Notes: generated by a model from the sequence alone, not told the origin. Counted from the stretch's first letter, positions 45,195-55,383 are shown. The stretch is 64,000 nucleotides of DNA from Tunturibacter gelidoferens (GCF_040358255.1 NZ_CP132938.1:4402001-4466000), one strand, 5' to 3'. A program made the numbers and translations.

Positions 45195-47267
45195 ATGGTG
45201 GAAACATCTTTATTCGGCACCATCACGTCTCTAAAGCGAAAGTTCTGGGAGGATCTACAACCCACGCCTGGGCGGCTCAACAGCTCTCTCCGTATCGTAC
45301 TTGCAACGATAATCACTCTGATCCTCATGTTGACCTGGCGGATGCCGTCTATTTACATCGGCATGTACTTTATCTTCCTCGTCGGACGCGACAGTCCCAC
45401 AATTTCCTTCCGGACCGGCCTGATTTCGTTGCTCACTGTCGCAATTGCGATTGCAGTTGAGCTGGGAGTTGTCATCCTTAGTGACAACGATCCGATGGCC
45501 CGTGTACTGAGCGTCGCCATCGTTACATTTGTTGCGGGTGTGCTGGTGGCCTCAACCAACTTTCCGACTCTCGGATCGACCTGGGGGTTAATATTCTGCA
45601 CCGTAATTGGGAATTGGGAGAAACATGCCCCTGCGGACAGTTTGGTTAAAGGCTCGCTCTGGCTGCTCGCGACGCTCTCAGTCGCGGTCGGCTCTGCTGT
45701 TCTGGTGGAGTACCTCTTCGGCGATCGCGACCCCGCGAAAAAATTAGAAGCACAGCGCAAAATCCGATACCAGGCGCTGGAGAAGATGTTCACTGTATAC
45801 GCTCAGAGTGGGACACCAGAAGAGCGATCCGCCGCAGTGCTTCCCGTCTCCCGCCTTGCAATAGCCGGTACAAATGGAATGCTGGAGCTATACAACAAAA
45901 TTGCGGAGCGAGATCTCGATGCAGGGACCCTCCCTCCGGGAACACGTTTGCGCCTCACGATGCTCTCCCAGATCCTGGATGTCTCCGCCGCTTTCGGCCT
46001 GCAAAATACTGAGGAAGATAGTCCAGAGCTAAGACGACGGTGCGCAATCATCGCTGAACAGTGCCGTGAACTGATCCCGGTTTCCATTCCAAAAATTGAA
46101 AGCCGCTTGCAATTTATGCCCGAGAACTGTGTGACGTTGCTGGATCGAGTCGAAGCAGCCCTTCATGCTCTTCTGACGATGCCTACCGACGCCGCCCAAT
46201 TGGGCAATAAAGAATTAGTCGCGATGCCCGTAAGAAAGGCGCCGTTTTTCATTCCAGGGGCGGTTGGCAGAAGCGACACGATTGCATTCGGACTAAAGAT
46301 TAGCCTATGCGCGACTCTTTGTTATGTCGTCTACAACGCTGTTGATTGGCCTGGAATTTCGACTGCTGTGATTACCGTAATCGTCACCGGGCTAAGTAGT
46401 AGCGGCGCGATTAAACAAAGGCTTTTCTTCCGCCTATTGGGCTCGATCTTCGGCGGCCTCATTCTAGGTCTTGGAGCGATCTCTCTTCTCTTTCCGCACA
46501 TGGATTCGATCACATCGCTGGTCATTCTTATTGGATTCGTTGCATTCATCTCGGCCTGGACGGCAGGGGGTCCAAGGTTCAATTATGTAGGCTTACAGAT
46601 GGCGTTTTCATTTTACCTCGTGGCGTTTGAAGATTTTAGTGCTCCCACCGAACTCGCCCCCGCACGTGATCGTCTTATCGGCATACTCGTCGCACTTCTC
46701 GTCATGTGGTTCGTTTTCGATCAGATATGGCCAGTGCGCACTGTCACAGTCATGCGTCAGGGCCTCGCAGGCGTTCTCAAAACCATTGCGAGTTTCCTCC
46801 GTCTCATCGAACCTCGGCCCGACCAGAAAGATCTGCTTGAACAAGCGGATGCCTTGCGGGATCAGGTCGGCAAGACAGTAGTAGCGCTTCGATCGATGAA
46901 TGATTCTGTAGATTACGAATTCGGAGTTGACCGGGAACGGCATGTCCGCACCAGCGAGATGATCCTCCGAACATCTCTCACTGCAGGAACGCTCTTTTGG
47001 AATCAATTCGCGGTTCTCTACAGTGAAGAAGACAAAGATTTTCTCACTGAACCTGACCTCATCGAAATGCGTCGAAGACTAGCGGAATATATTGATGGGC
47101 TGGCCGAAGGCGTTGTGAAAAAGACGGTTCCCGTTACGGTTCCCGCGAATGCTTTCCTAGCTCCAGCGATACTTAATGACCCGCGTTACGGGGAATATTC
47201 TCGAAACACGATCGCGCGGTTTGAAGAACTTCAAGCGTTCGCGCTAATTCTAAGCCATGAAGTCTAA
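45195..47267 (+). CDS. FUSC-family efflux protein (MdtO-like, fusaric acid resistance)
   Basis: 690 residues. Two hydrophobic blocks of about six helices each (about 30-180 and 360-520) flank a soluble region, with a long C-terminal cytoplasmic domain. This is the FUSC architecture of MdtO and AaeB. Recognisable are LRIVLATIITLILMLTWRMPSIYIGMYFIF and the second-block start AFGLKISLCATLCYVVYNAVDWPG. It likely exports aromatic acids or other organic toxicants with the adaptor and channel encoded upstream. It starts 3 bp after the adaptor stop and ends the operon. Confidence 0.88.
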   Translation: MVETSLFGTITSLKRKFWEDLQPTPGRLNSSLRIVLATIITLILMLTWRMPSIYIGMYFIFLVGRDSPTISFRTGLISLLTVAIAIAVELGVVILSDNDPMARVLSVAIVTFVAGVLVASTNFPTLGSTWGLIFCTVIGNWEKHAPADSLVKGSLWLLATLSVAVGSAVLVEYLFGDRDPAKKLEAQRKIRYQALEKMFTVYAQSGTPEERSAAVLPVSRLAIAGTNGMLELYNKIAERDLDAGTLPPGTRLRLTMLSQILDVSAAFGLQNTEEDSPELRRRCAIIAEQCRELIPVSIPKIESRLQFMPENCVTLLDRVEAALHALLTMPTDAAQLGNKELVAMPVRKAPFFIPGAVGRSDTIAFGLKISLCATLCYVVYNAVDWPGISTAVITVIVTGLSSSGAIKQRLFFRLLGSIFGGLILGLGAISLLFPHMDSITSLVILIGFVAFISAWTAGGPRFNYVGLQMAFSFYLVAFEDFSAPTELAPARDRLIGILVALLVMWFVFDQIWPVRTVTVMRQGLAGVLKTIASFLRLIEPRPDQKDLLEQADALRDQVGKTVVALRSMNDSVDYEFGVDRERHVRTSEMILRTSLTAGTLFWNQFAVLYSEEDKDFLTEPDLIEMRRRLAEYIDGLAEGVVKKTVPVTVPANAFLAPAILNDPRYGEYSRNTIARFEELQAFALILSHEV

Positions 47268-47334
47268 GGCTCCTGAAACTCGTTGGCCTCGCGGTCGAGG
47301 GATCAGGCATCGACGGCGCACACGATCCTCTGGA

Positions 47335-49251
47335 TCAAGAGTGTGGAAGGCTAACGGCATATAAGTACCAGGCGGCATGCGGAAGCCACTGCTCAGTCCA
47401 GCGCCAGTCTTCATCCTTGCCGGTCACGGCGTATCCCTCGTTGAAAGCAATGCCATCCTCACTGTCGGTAGCCGCAGTAATACCGTTGAGGATGGAGCCT
47501 GGAGCACTCGTGTACTTATAAGAACGAAAGAACATATACGGTGCGTTTCCATGTCCGCTCCCCATCAGCATGCTTGCGTCAAAGGGGTTCCGGCCAAGAA
47601 TCCAGTGCAACTGATTCCAGGCGTACTCCCGAAGCTGTGACTGAAAGACGGGGTCGGAATCGAAGAGCGGAGATGCCATCCGCGCCGCGGCTGATAGTGA
47701 AGCCAATCGAGCATCTTCGCCTTGCCACCATGGCGCGGCCTCTGTGTCGTGAGGAAAGAAAAATGCGCTGCGGACCCTTCCGTCTCCCATACGAACCAGC
47801 TGTCTGGCGTATCCGAATGGATTGTTGACCTCCGACGTGATACCAAGCTCGAAACGCAGCGATCTCTCTACAACGCTACGCAGATGTTTCTGCGCTTCAG
47901 GCAAGGCAATCTGCGAGTATTCAAGCAGACTGACGATAGGCAAGCCCGCGTCTGACGGATGGAAGTAGGGCCGCGAACCATCATCGGCTCGCCAATAGTC
48001 GTGGCGGCCTTCAGCGCTGTTAAGACGCTCCATTAAATTGAGGGCTCGCCGGTCAGCTGCCAGGCGATACGTTTCCCGCTTCGTGGCCCGATACAGTTCA
48101 GTAGCAGCCATCAGCGCACAGTAGTCGTCGAGGATGTTCTCCTTCCCGTCGTTGAGTAACTCGCGATTGTGCACATCGAGAAATCGAAACGCTTCCGCAG
48201 CGGCACGAAGGTATTCAGTGCGATGCAGATCTCCGTCGATCGGCATAGTACTGGCGAGCGCTAGAGCGGCAATGGCCATGCCTCCTCCTGCGCGAAAGCT
48301 CGCCTCATAAGCGTGCGGACCCTCCGCAGTTTGTATCTGCTCGGTCGAATCTGAAGCATTCTTCTTGATCTGTGTTCGCCAGTTAGGATTGCCGATCGCA
48401 CGATCCTGCGGAAGCTTATTCTTTCCCGGAGCCGTAATACTTTCGAAAAAAGAGCCGCCCGGCCGTTTGATTCGCACGAGAAAGTCAGCGCCAAAGAGCC
48501 CCTCATCCAGCATTCGCCGCATGTACTCGCTAAAGTTATCGTCATGTCGAGCTTCAAGAACTCGATAACTCTTCAACAAAGTCCACGCAACCAGCGGCAC
48601 CTGTTGAGGATTGAAGTAAGAGGTGGGATTTTGATGAGAAAGATGGATTCCGTAGTCGCCGGTCGCGTCATACCAGCCACCATGAACATCTACAAAGCCT
48701 GACTGGCCCGCGGGCAGGCGAAGATGACGATCCGCCTGATCCATCAAGCCACTGGCGCGCTGTCCTTTGAAGTAGTAGATGATATTGGAGAGCGTATTAC
48801 GTTCGAGAAGATCGTCATCAATATCGAACGGGCAGGAACGCACCTCGCCGGCGGTCGACTGAATCTGAATCGCGTAGTGGCCAACGACCTGCCATGAGGA
48901 AAAGTCTGCAGTCCAGAAGATGCGGCCACCCCATGAATCTACCTGGCCATTGGGAGTCAGGCTCCCTGTCAGCACAACCCTGCTGCTTACCGTATCGATC
49001 AGCGAAAACTTCTCTGGGTGATCCCGCTCCGTTCCGACTACGATTGCGTCTTTGGACGACCGCGTCTCATAGCCGACCTGGTCGACTACGACGTGTAGCT
49101 GTCCCATAGCCGTGAAAGGAGATATTCCAACAAAGCAACCGATTAGAGCCATGATCCGTGGGTGTTTAATTTTTCTAATCCTCGAAAACCATTGTGAGAT
49201 AAAAATCTGGGCGAACGACGAGTTGCGACCTGAGAATCTCGGAATTCTCAT
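47335..49251 (-). CDS. GH9 glycoside hydrolase with N-terminal Ig-like domain, secreted
   Basis: 638 residues from ATG 49251, or 605 from ATG 49152; neither has a strong ribosome binding site, and the later one sits directly at a hydrophobic signal (ALIGCFVGISPFTAMG). A CelD_N-like Ig domain (about 52-145, VVVDQVGYETRSSKDAIVV) is followed by the (alpha/alpha)6 GH9 barrel. The catalytic base region reads GGWYDATGDYG (Asp195, Asp199). HWILGRNPFDASMLMGSG and the C-terminal Glu in WTEQWLPHAAWYLY match. Most GH9 are endoglucanases, but short GH9 enzymes beside chitin genes can be exo-glucosaminidases; the GntR and chitinase genes nearby make that a real alternative. Confidence 0.88.
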   Translation of the reverse strand: MRIPRFSGRNSSFAQIFISQWFSRIRKIKHPRIMALIGCFVGISPFTAMGQLHVVVDQVGYETRSSKDAIVVGTERDHPEKFSLIDTVSSRVVLTGSLTPNGQVDSWGGRIFWTADFSSWQVVGHYAIQIQSTAGEVRSCPFDIDDDLLERNTLSNIIYYFKGQRASGLMDQADRHLRLPAGQSGFVDVHGGWYDATGDYGIHLSHQNPTSYFNPQQVPLVAWTLLKSYRVLEARHDDNFSEYMRRMLDEGLFGADFLVRIKRPGGSFFESITAPGKNKLPQDRAIGNPNWRTQIKKNASDSTEQIQTAEGPHAYEASFRAGGGMAIAALALASTMPIDGDLHRTEYLRAAAEAFRFLDVHNRELLNDGKENILDDYCALMAATELYRATKRETYRLAADRRALNLMERLNSAEGRHDYWRADDGSRPYFHPSDAGLPIVSLLEYSQIALPEAQKHLRSVVERSLRFELGITSEVNNPFGYARQLVRMGDGRVRSAFFFPHDTEAAPWWQGEDARLASLSAAARMASPLFDSDPVFQSQLREYAWNQLHWILGRNPFDASMLMGSGHGNAPYMFFRSYKYTSAPGSILNGITAATDSEDGIAFNEGYAVTGKDEDWRWTEQWLPHAAWYLYAVSLPHS

Positions 49252-49261
49252 TGCGTCAACC

Positions 49262-49272
49262 TGTCTGGACGA
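49262..49272. promoter_or_regulatory. Candidate GntR/UTRA operator
   Basis: TGTCTGGACGA lies between the divergent GH9 and gntR genes and matches 9 of 11 bases of TGTCTATACGA before the TonB receptor. HutC/GntR operators have a GTxTAxAC-type core. Proposed from similarity only. Confidence 0.3.
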
Positions 49273-49476
49273 CTATACTCATCCGCTAATCTCTAAACCA
49301 GAAAAAAAGCGCGATGGCAGCCCATTGTTTTCCCCAAAATCACGCCAGCAGGTCTGCAGAGAAATGCAGCATGTGAGGTGTTTTGAAGATGCTCTTGATC
49401 ACGATTAGGTTTCCACTGATCGACTGATTTCTCCCGTCAGCAAAACTGGACGCATAACACTTTCCCAGGAGACCGC

Positions 49477-50253
49477 GTGGAAAAACCCGATGCCCAATCC
49501 TTTTCTTATTCGCTGTCGTTAGATAAAAACGGGTTCATTCCGTTGTACTACCAGATTCAACAGGCTTTGATCGAAAAGATTCAGGCTGGCGAATTGGCGG
49601 TTGGCGATTGCCTTCCCTCGGAGTTTGAGCTGGCGCGTTCTTATCAGGTCAGCCGAATGACTGCCCGGCAAGCCCTGCATAACCTGAAGAGTCGGGGTTA
49701 CGCGCTCAGCCAAAAAGGACGAGGCACTTATGTCACCCGGCCCAAGCTGGAGAAGAACATCATGCACCTCAGGGGATTCACCGAGGACATGAAACGACGC
49801 GGGATGATGCCAAGTTCACGGCTCCTCGCGCAAACCGTTCTGCCAGCTAAAGGTGTTCTCACGGAACAGCTTCGAGTGGAAGAAGGTTCGGCAGTCCTGC
49901 AACTTCGTCGCCTGCGAATTGCGGATGGAACTCCGATGGCGCTCGAAGAATCGCACATTCCTTTGAAACACTATCCCGGACTCGAACGAACCGATTTCTC
50001 GTCAGAGTCGCTTTACAAGGTGCTTCGTGACAAATACGGCGTTCGCGCTGCCTGGGCCGATGAAGTACTCGAAGCCTCGCCGGCAACCCGCGAAGAGTCG
50101 GAGTTGCTTTCCATCCCGAAGAACGCGATCATGCTGTCGATCTCCCGAGTCATCATGACGACGGCAGAGATACCAATTGAAGTCGCGTGTTCTCGTTATT
50201 GCGGCCACCGATACCGCGCGTCCATCCGCGTTCCGACGACCACGATCGAGTAA
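49477..50253 (+). CDS. GntR-family regulator with UTRA domain (NagR/HutC type)
   Basis: 258 residues from a GTG at 49477 with AGGAGA 4 nt upstream. The winged HTH (about 20-88) shows IPLYYQIQQALIEKIQAGEL, LPSEFELARSYQVSRMTARQALHNL and QKGRGTYVTRP. The UTRA ligand-binding domain (about 105-250) has LRRLRIADGTPMALEESHIP and ends with YRASIRVPTTT. Neighbours are GH9 (divergent) and TonB receptor, GH18 chitinase and NagX (same strand). It is therefore probably a NagR/DasR-like regulator answering to GlcNAc- or GlcN-phosphate; the ligand is inferred. Confidence 0.92.
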   Translation: MEKPDAQSFSYSLSLDKNGFIPLYYQIQQALIEKIQAGELAVGDCLPSEFELARSYQVSRMTARQALHNLKSRGYALSQKGRGTYVTRPKLEKNIMHLRGFTEDMKRRGMMPSSRLLAQTVLPAKGVLTEQLRVEEGSAVLQLRRLRIADGTPMALEESHIPLKHYPGLERTDFSSESLYKVLRDKYGVRAAWADEVLEASPATREESELLSIPKNAIMLSISRVIMTTAEIPIEVACSRYCGHRYRASIRVPTTTIE

Positions 50254-50792
50254 GGAGGCTTTGACCTACACCGGAATACCGTTCCTGCTCGGATCAAATC
50301 TAATTGAGCAGCCGCCGTTTACCCGAGTGTTGCTAAAAAACTGCTCGGTCTAGTCGGACAGTGTCCCCTGCCGCCCGGATTCAGAGCTTCGCAATCCAGG
50401 AAACGTTCCATGTGCTCGGAGCTCCTTTCGTCCCTCCGAGACGGTGCTCAAAAAAAATCTCTTGCACTTCAGTACAGTTGTCTATACGATCTGTCATCCG
50501 CACATTTCAATTTTTGAACAAATTTTGCCTTCTTTTGGTCACATCAGAAATTGAGCTCCCTGCTTTTCCGGGAGATGTAGTATCCGCACTCAGAAGAGAT
50601 CACAAGCTTCGATGAACGCGGCAACCTTTCATTTCGACCTACGGACTATTCACGAAGTCTGACGCTTTCAAGTCCCACCCAATGAAATGCACACGATCTG
50701 TTGCAGCAAGGATGATGGGCCAGAACAAGCCAACCGCGAAACCTCGCATAGGCACAAGCAATTCGCTCGAAAATTTACTTTGGAGGAACGCA
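50254..50792. other. Regulatory intergenic region before TonB receptor
   Basis: 539 bp without a supported gene. It contains the candidate operator at 50478-50489 and a second palindromic-looking GGTCTAGTCGG near 50347-50357, which recalls DasR-type sites. Confidence 0.35.
50478..50489. promoter_or_regulatory. Candidate HutC/NagR-type operator
   Basis: TTGTCTATACGA resembles the HutC-type consensus TTGTATATACAA and lies about 300 bp upstream of the TonB receptor start, in the gap after gntR. Confidence 0.35.
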
Positions 50793-53700
50793 ATGCACAA
50801 AGGACTAAAGTTCGGATTCCGTTGTCTATCAGCGTTAGCGCTGGTCATCGCGACTTGTCTGCCAGCGTTCACGCAGACCATTACCGGCTCTATTACCGGT
50901 ATCGTGACCGATCCAACCGGTGCTGTCGTGGCGGGCGCTAAGGTAACCGCTACCAACGTCCTAACAGGTGTAGCCACTCCGACTGTGACCAATCCGAGTG
51001 GCATCTACTCTCTCCATTTTTTGCAGATTGGACAATACAAGATCACCGTAGAATCCAGTAGTTTCGCTCCTCAAAGCACCAACGCTTTTTCGCTTGAAGT
51101 CGATCAGGAAGCGAAAGTAAACGTAGCCTTGAAGGTCGGCGGAACAAATAGCAATGTCGTCGTCACTGACACGGCGCCCATTCTTAACACAGAAAACGCA
51201 ACGACCGGCGACACGATTACTGCAGCCGCCGCCACGGAGCTGCCGTTGCAGAGCCGCAACTTCTCCACGCTCACTCTGTTAGTCGCCGGGGCCATCACTC
51301 CAAACCCCCAGGCGCTCGATAACGTGGGCCGCGGTCAATATAACGGCGGGTTCAACGTCAACGGAAACCGCGAGCAGAGCAACAACTACACTCTCGACGG
51401 AGCCGATATCAACGAGGCGATCGATAACTACATCGGCTACAGCCCCAACGTCGACGCACTCGGCGAAGTCCGCATCATCACCGGCAATTCTACCGCTGAG
51501 TACGGCAACGCAAACGGCGGTCAGATAGTCATGGTCACTAAAAGCGGGACCAATCGATTCCATGGCAACGCTTTCTTCTTCGGTGAAAACCAGAATTTGA
51601 ACGCAAATACATGGGCTGCAAAGCTGACCGGCGCACCACGTGCTCCATTCAACCGCGCCATCTTCGGCGGCACACTCGGCGGTCCCATCTTCAAAGACAA
51701 GCTCTTCTTTTTTGTGGATTACCAGGGAGCTCGCCAGCATAACTCCACCGTCGAAAACCGAACGGTCGTCTCTGCAGCAGATCGCACGTTGCCCGGCATC
51801 ACGAATCCCGCAGCAATCTATCTCTTCGCCCACCCAGAGCTTTATCCAGAGCCCAATACCGTGACGAACACGTCCGTAAACTTCGTCGGGGCATCGGGCC
51901 AGGCCACAGTCAACAACCAGGGCGATTTCAAGATCGATTGGCGAGCGACTAACCGGGACACGATCTCTGGTCGCTTCTCTATCGGCCGCGAGAACGACGG
52001 CTTCTCGAAGGTCGCTCTACCGACCGACATTCCAACGAATAACAACGACCCCTACACCGGATTCATTGTCAACTGGACCCACGAAATCTCTCCCAGCATC
52101 GTCAATGAAGCGCGTGCTGGCTATGGCCGCACTCGCTACATTCAAACTCCAACCGACGTCTCCGGCAATTGGGGCCTCACTGGCAACGCCAAACTTGGCA
52201 TACCTGGAACCCAACTCGTTCCCGGCTTCAGCACCCTCGTCATCGGCAATGGCGCTAACTCTGGCACAGTGGATGACATCGGCGCTCCGCAGGCTCAGGA
52301 TGGCAATGGGTCCTACGGCGGTATCAATAGCGACAGCATCGTGAACGCTTATACCTACGGAGATAATCTCACCTGGCAACACGGCAAACAGACACTGAAG
52401 TTCGGTGCTCAGGTGCTTCGCTACCAGGAGAATCGCTACTACTCGGGCAACGATGGATCACTAGGTTGGTTCGGATTCAATGGCAAAGTTGGTGACTTCT
52501 TGAGCGACAACGTAACCTCCGAAGGTCAGGGCGCTCTAACCGGCCGCTGGGGACAACGCCAGTATCGTCCCGCCGTCTTCGCGCAGGATGACTTCAAACT
52601 GACCTCCAACCTGACGATCAATCTCGGCCTGCGCTGGGAGTACGATCAGCCCTATATAGAGGTCAATAACAAGCAGGCGAATATCAACCTTACCACCGGC
52701 GTGATCACCAACGCAGGTGTGAACGGTGCTCCGCGTGCTCTCTACAATGCTTATCATGCGGGCTTTATGCCGAGGTTGGGCTTCGCGTGGTCGCCGGAAT
52801 CCTTCCATGACAAGTTTGTGCTTCGCGGCGGTTACGGCATTACCAACTTCTTGGAGGGCACGGGAGCCAATCTGCGGCTCACGCTCAACCCGCCGTTCTT
52901 TGTCGACGCATCCTGCACCAACAAATTGCCCTGCGCCAACGGAGCTCCCTTCCTGAGCATCACCAACGGCTTCTATCGTCCCTCCGACCCGTCTGTCTAT
53001 GCGGGTAACGTACGCGCATGGCAGCCAAATCTGAAGCCTGCCTTGATTCAGCAGTACAACCTTACTACCGAATATCAAGTAGACAACTTCACCTCCGTGA
53101 CGGTCGCTTACCTGGGACAGAATGGAACTCACCTGGTAGACCCGCGTGAAGGAAACCAGCGCGCCTGCCTCACCTGCGCCCTTCCTATCACGACTCTATC
53201 TGTTCTCAACCCAGCCCTAAACCAGATTGCGAACATCAGCTACACCGAGTCGGAAGCCGTCATGAACTACAGCTCGCTGCAGGTAACCGGACGGCGTCGC
53301 CTCGACCACGGCCTCGAGTTCCTGGCCAACTGGACCTACAGCAAGGGCCTCAGCAATAACCTGGGCTACTATGGTGCAAGCGGCGGTGCGGGCGACTCAC
53401 AAAGTGCGTACTGGCAGGATGCATATAACGGTGGCGCGGATTATGGTCCGACGTACTTCGATGCTAAGCACAACGTCTCCATCTCTGGCTACTACGAGTT
53501 GCCTTTCGGCCGCGGGCGTCAGTTCGGTGGTGGCATGAATCGCATTGCGGATGAGGTGGTTGGAGGTTGGAAAGTGGGTTCCATCATGAGCTTCCACACC
53601 GGCTTCCCCATCACCGTAGCTTCAAATGCCTTCTATTCGAACTCGGTGAATGCCAGAGCAGCTCGTGCCAACCACCTCCGTTCTCTCCATGTAAGGGGTC

Positions 53701-54050
53701 GTACAGAAACCAACTATTTTGGCACCGATCCTTCAGCTCAGACCTGCGCAAGTGACTTCGACAATGGAACCTGTGCCTACCAAGAGCAGAGCGCCTCGAG
53801 CTTTGGAAACTCCTCGGTGGGTTCAGAACGTGATCCTGGCTATCAGCAGATCGACCTCGCCCTGTCCAAGGACTTCGCGATCACAGAAGGGAGTCACGTT
53901 GAGTTCCGCAGCGACTTCCTGAACGCCTTCAACATGGTCAGTTTGGCTCCGCCGAGCAACAACGCCAGCCCTGGAAACAACTTCGGTCAGATCAGCAATA
54001 CAGTCAACGAACCTCGCAACATCCAACTGGCACTGAAATTTGTCTTCTAA
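50793..54050 (+). CDS. TonB-dependent receptor, Oar-like, chitin locus
   Basis: 1085 residues from ATG 50793, set by GGAGG 6 nt upstream and an immediate signal peptide (LSALALVIATCLPAFTQT). A CarboxypepD_reg domain (TGSITGIVTDPTGAVVAGAKV, about 30-110) is followed by a plug (LPLQSRNFSTLTLLVAGA; NNYTLDGADINEAIDNYIGYSPNVDALGE-like segment) and a barrel ending LALKFVF. It is predicted to import oligosaccharides, probably chito-oligosaccharides given the chitinase 139 bp downstream. It shares architecture with the xyloglucan-locus receptor, but that is about 120 residues longer. A clear terminator follows. Confidence 0.92.
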   Translation: MHKGLKFGFRCLSALALVIATCLPAFTQTITGSITGIVTDPTGAVVAGAKVTATNVLTGVATPTVTNPSGIYSLHFLQIGQYKITVESSSFAPQSTNAFSLEVDQEAKVNVALKVGGTNSNVVVTDTAPILNTENATTGDTITAAAATELPLQSRNFSTLTLLVAGAITPNPQALDNVGRGQYNGGFNVNGNREQSNNYTLDGADINEAIDNYIGYSPNVDALGEVRIITGNSTAEYGNANGGQIVMVTKSGTNRFHGNAFFFGENQNLNANTWAAKLTGAPRAPFNRAIFGGTLGGPIFKDKLFFFVDYQGARQHNSTVENRTVVSAADRTLPGITNPAAIYLFAHPELYPEPNTVTNTSVNFVGASGQATVNNQGDFKIDWRATNRDTISGRFSIGRENDGFSKVALPTDIPTNNNDPYTGFIVNWTHEISPSIVNEARAGYGRTRYIQTPTDVSGNWGLTGNAKLGIPGTQLVPGFSTLVIGNGANSGTVDDIGAPQAQDGNGSYGGINSDSIVNAYTYGDNLTWQHGKQTLKFGAQVLRYQENRYYSGNDGSLGWFGFNGKVGDFLSDNVTSEGQGALTGRWGQRQYRPAVFAQDDFKLTSNLTINLGLRWEYDQPYIEVNNKQANINLTTGVITNAGVNGAPRALYNAYHAGFMPRLGFAWSPESFHDKFVLRGGYGITNFLEGTGANLRLTLNPPFFVDASCTNKLPCANGAPFLSITNGFYRPSDPSVYAGNVRAWQPNLKPALIQQYNLTTEYQVDNFTSVTVAYLGQNGTHLVDPREGNQRACLTCALPITTLSVLNPALNQIANISYTESEAVMNYSSLQVTGRRRLDHGLEFLANWTYSKGLSNNLGYYGASGGAGDSQSAYWQDAYNGGADYGPTYFDAKHNVSISGYYELPFGRGRQFGGGMNRIADEVVGGWKVGSIMSFHTGFPITVASNAFYSNSVNARAARANHLRSLHVRGRTETNYFGTDPSAQTCASDFDNGTCAYQEQSASSFGNSSVGSERDPGYQQIDLALSKDFAITEGSHVEFRSDFLNAFNMVSLAPPSNNASPGNNFGQISNTVNEPRNIQLALKFVF

Positions 54051-54071
54051 CCCATAAATACGAAGCCTCCG

Positions 54072-54110
54072 GGACGGCGAAGAACCTTCGCCGTCCTCTT
54101 TCTTTCTTCA
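54072..54110 (+). terminator. Rho-independent terminator after TonB receptor
   Basis: GGACGGCGAAG and CTTCGCCGTCC form a perfect 11-bp stem (54072-54096) with loop AAC, followed by a T-rich run (TCTTTCTTTCTTC). It ends the receptor transcript, so the chitinase needs its own promoter or read-through. Confidence 0.85.
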
Positions 54111-54189
54111 TCGAGAATGAAATTATTGCCCGGACGTTCGGCCACAGAGAAAGTCGCAAAATAGTTGACGTGGCTAGAGTAGGAATTCC

Positions 54190-55383
54190 ATGAACTGTAG
54201 GTGCTCCTCTTCAAATCATTTCAGAGTTCGTGTTGCTCCTTCGTCACTGGCTATTCTTGTTCTAACTATGTTCCTCTCACCCTGCTTGCACGCCGACACG
54301 TCTGACTTGTCCAAAAAACAGATCATTGCATACATTTTTCCAAAAGACAGGATCATCGCACCCGGAGAAATATCAGCAGAAAAGTTGACGCGGATCAACT
54401 ACGCCTTTGCCAATCTACAAAACGGTCAAATTGTAGAAGGCTTCGCGCACGATGCTGAAAATTTTGCTGCCCTCAATGCTCTAAAACACGACAACCCATC
54501 TCTCACTGTGTTGGTTTCAATCGGCGGCTGGACATGGTCGGGTGACTTCTCCGATATGGCCCTAACAGAACAAAGCAGAAAGATCTTCATCGATAGCGCG
54601 GTCAAATTTGTAGAAAAATACCAGTTGGATGGTCTTGATATCGATTGGGAGTACCCCGGAATGTCTGGGGATAGCCATCGCTATCGTCCGGAAGACAAGC
54701 AGAACTACACTCTTCTACTCAAAGAGCTGAGATCGCGATTCGATCACGAAAAGAAGAGTCTTCATCGGCGCCTCCTAATCTCTATCGCAACCGGCGCTTC
54801 AACTGAATTCCTGGAACACACCGAGATGGCTAGAGTGCAAAAATACGTGGACACCGTCAACCTGATGTCCTACGACTACTACGTTCCAAGTTGGGATAAA
54901 ACCACCGGACACCACGCGCCCCTCTTCACCAATCCGGCCGATCCGAAGAAGATCTCCGCCGACCGTACTATTCACGAATATGAGAGTGCTGGCGTGCCAG
55001 CGAAAAAATTAGTGCTCGGCGTGCCCTTCTATGGAAAAAGCTGGAGCCAGGTCCCCGATCAAACCCACGGACTTTTTCAGCCCGGCAAGGAAGCACCCAA
55101 CACCTACCTCCCGTACAACTCTTTAACCAGCCTGCAGGCTGACGGTTACATTCGCTATTGGGATGCGCAGGCTTCTGCTCCCTACCTCTACAATCGGGAC
55201 AACCAAACCTTCATATCGTTTGAGGACCCCGAGTCACTAAAGAAGAAGTGCGAGTATGTGATTGATCACAAGCTAGCCGGCGTCATGTTCTGGGAGTACT
55301 CCGGTGACTCGGCCAATACCCTCCTTGATTCGATCAATATCGGTCTGCAGCGTCACCCCACGACGGCAACGGAGTCCAAATGA
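54190..55383 (+). CDS. GH18 chitinase-like glycosidase, secreted
   Basis: 397 residues with a signal peptide (LAILVLTMFLSPCLHA). The GH18 (beta/alpha)8 barrel has SIGGW on strand 3 (about 110) and the catalytic DxxDxDxE motif as LDGLDIDWEYPG, with Glu154 as acid and Asp152 assisting. NLMSYDYYVPSWD with the substrate Tyr, GVPFYGKSW and GVMFWEYSGD complete the pattern. An insertion domain is present (about 295-345). It hydrolyses chitin or chito-oligosaccharides outside the cytoplasm. Its stop overlaps the start of nagX by 4 bp, so the two are coupled. Confidence 0.93.
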   Translation: MNCRCSSSNHFRVRVAPSSLAILVLTMFLSPCLHADTSDLSKKQIIAYIFPKDRIIAPGEISAEKLTRINYAFANLQNGQIVEGFAHDAENFAALNALKHDNPSLTVLVSIGGWTWSGDFSDMALTEQSRKIFIDSAVKFVEKYQLDGLDIDWEYPGMSGDSHRYRPEDKQNYTLLLKELRSRFDHEKKSLHRRLLISIATGASTEFLEHTEMARVQKYVDTVNLMSYDYYVPSWDKTTGHHAPLFTNPADPKKISADRTIHEYESAGVPAKKLVLGVPFYGKSWSQVPDQTHGLFQPGKEAPNTYLPYNSLTSLQADGYIRYWDAQASAPYLYNRDNQTFISFEDPESLKKKCEYVIDHKLAGVMFWEYSGDSANTLLDSINIGLQRHPTTATESK

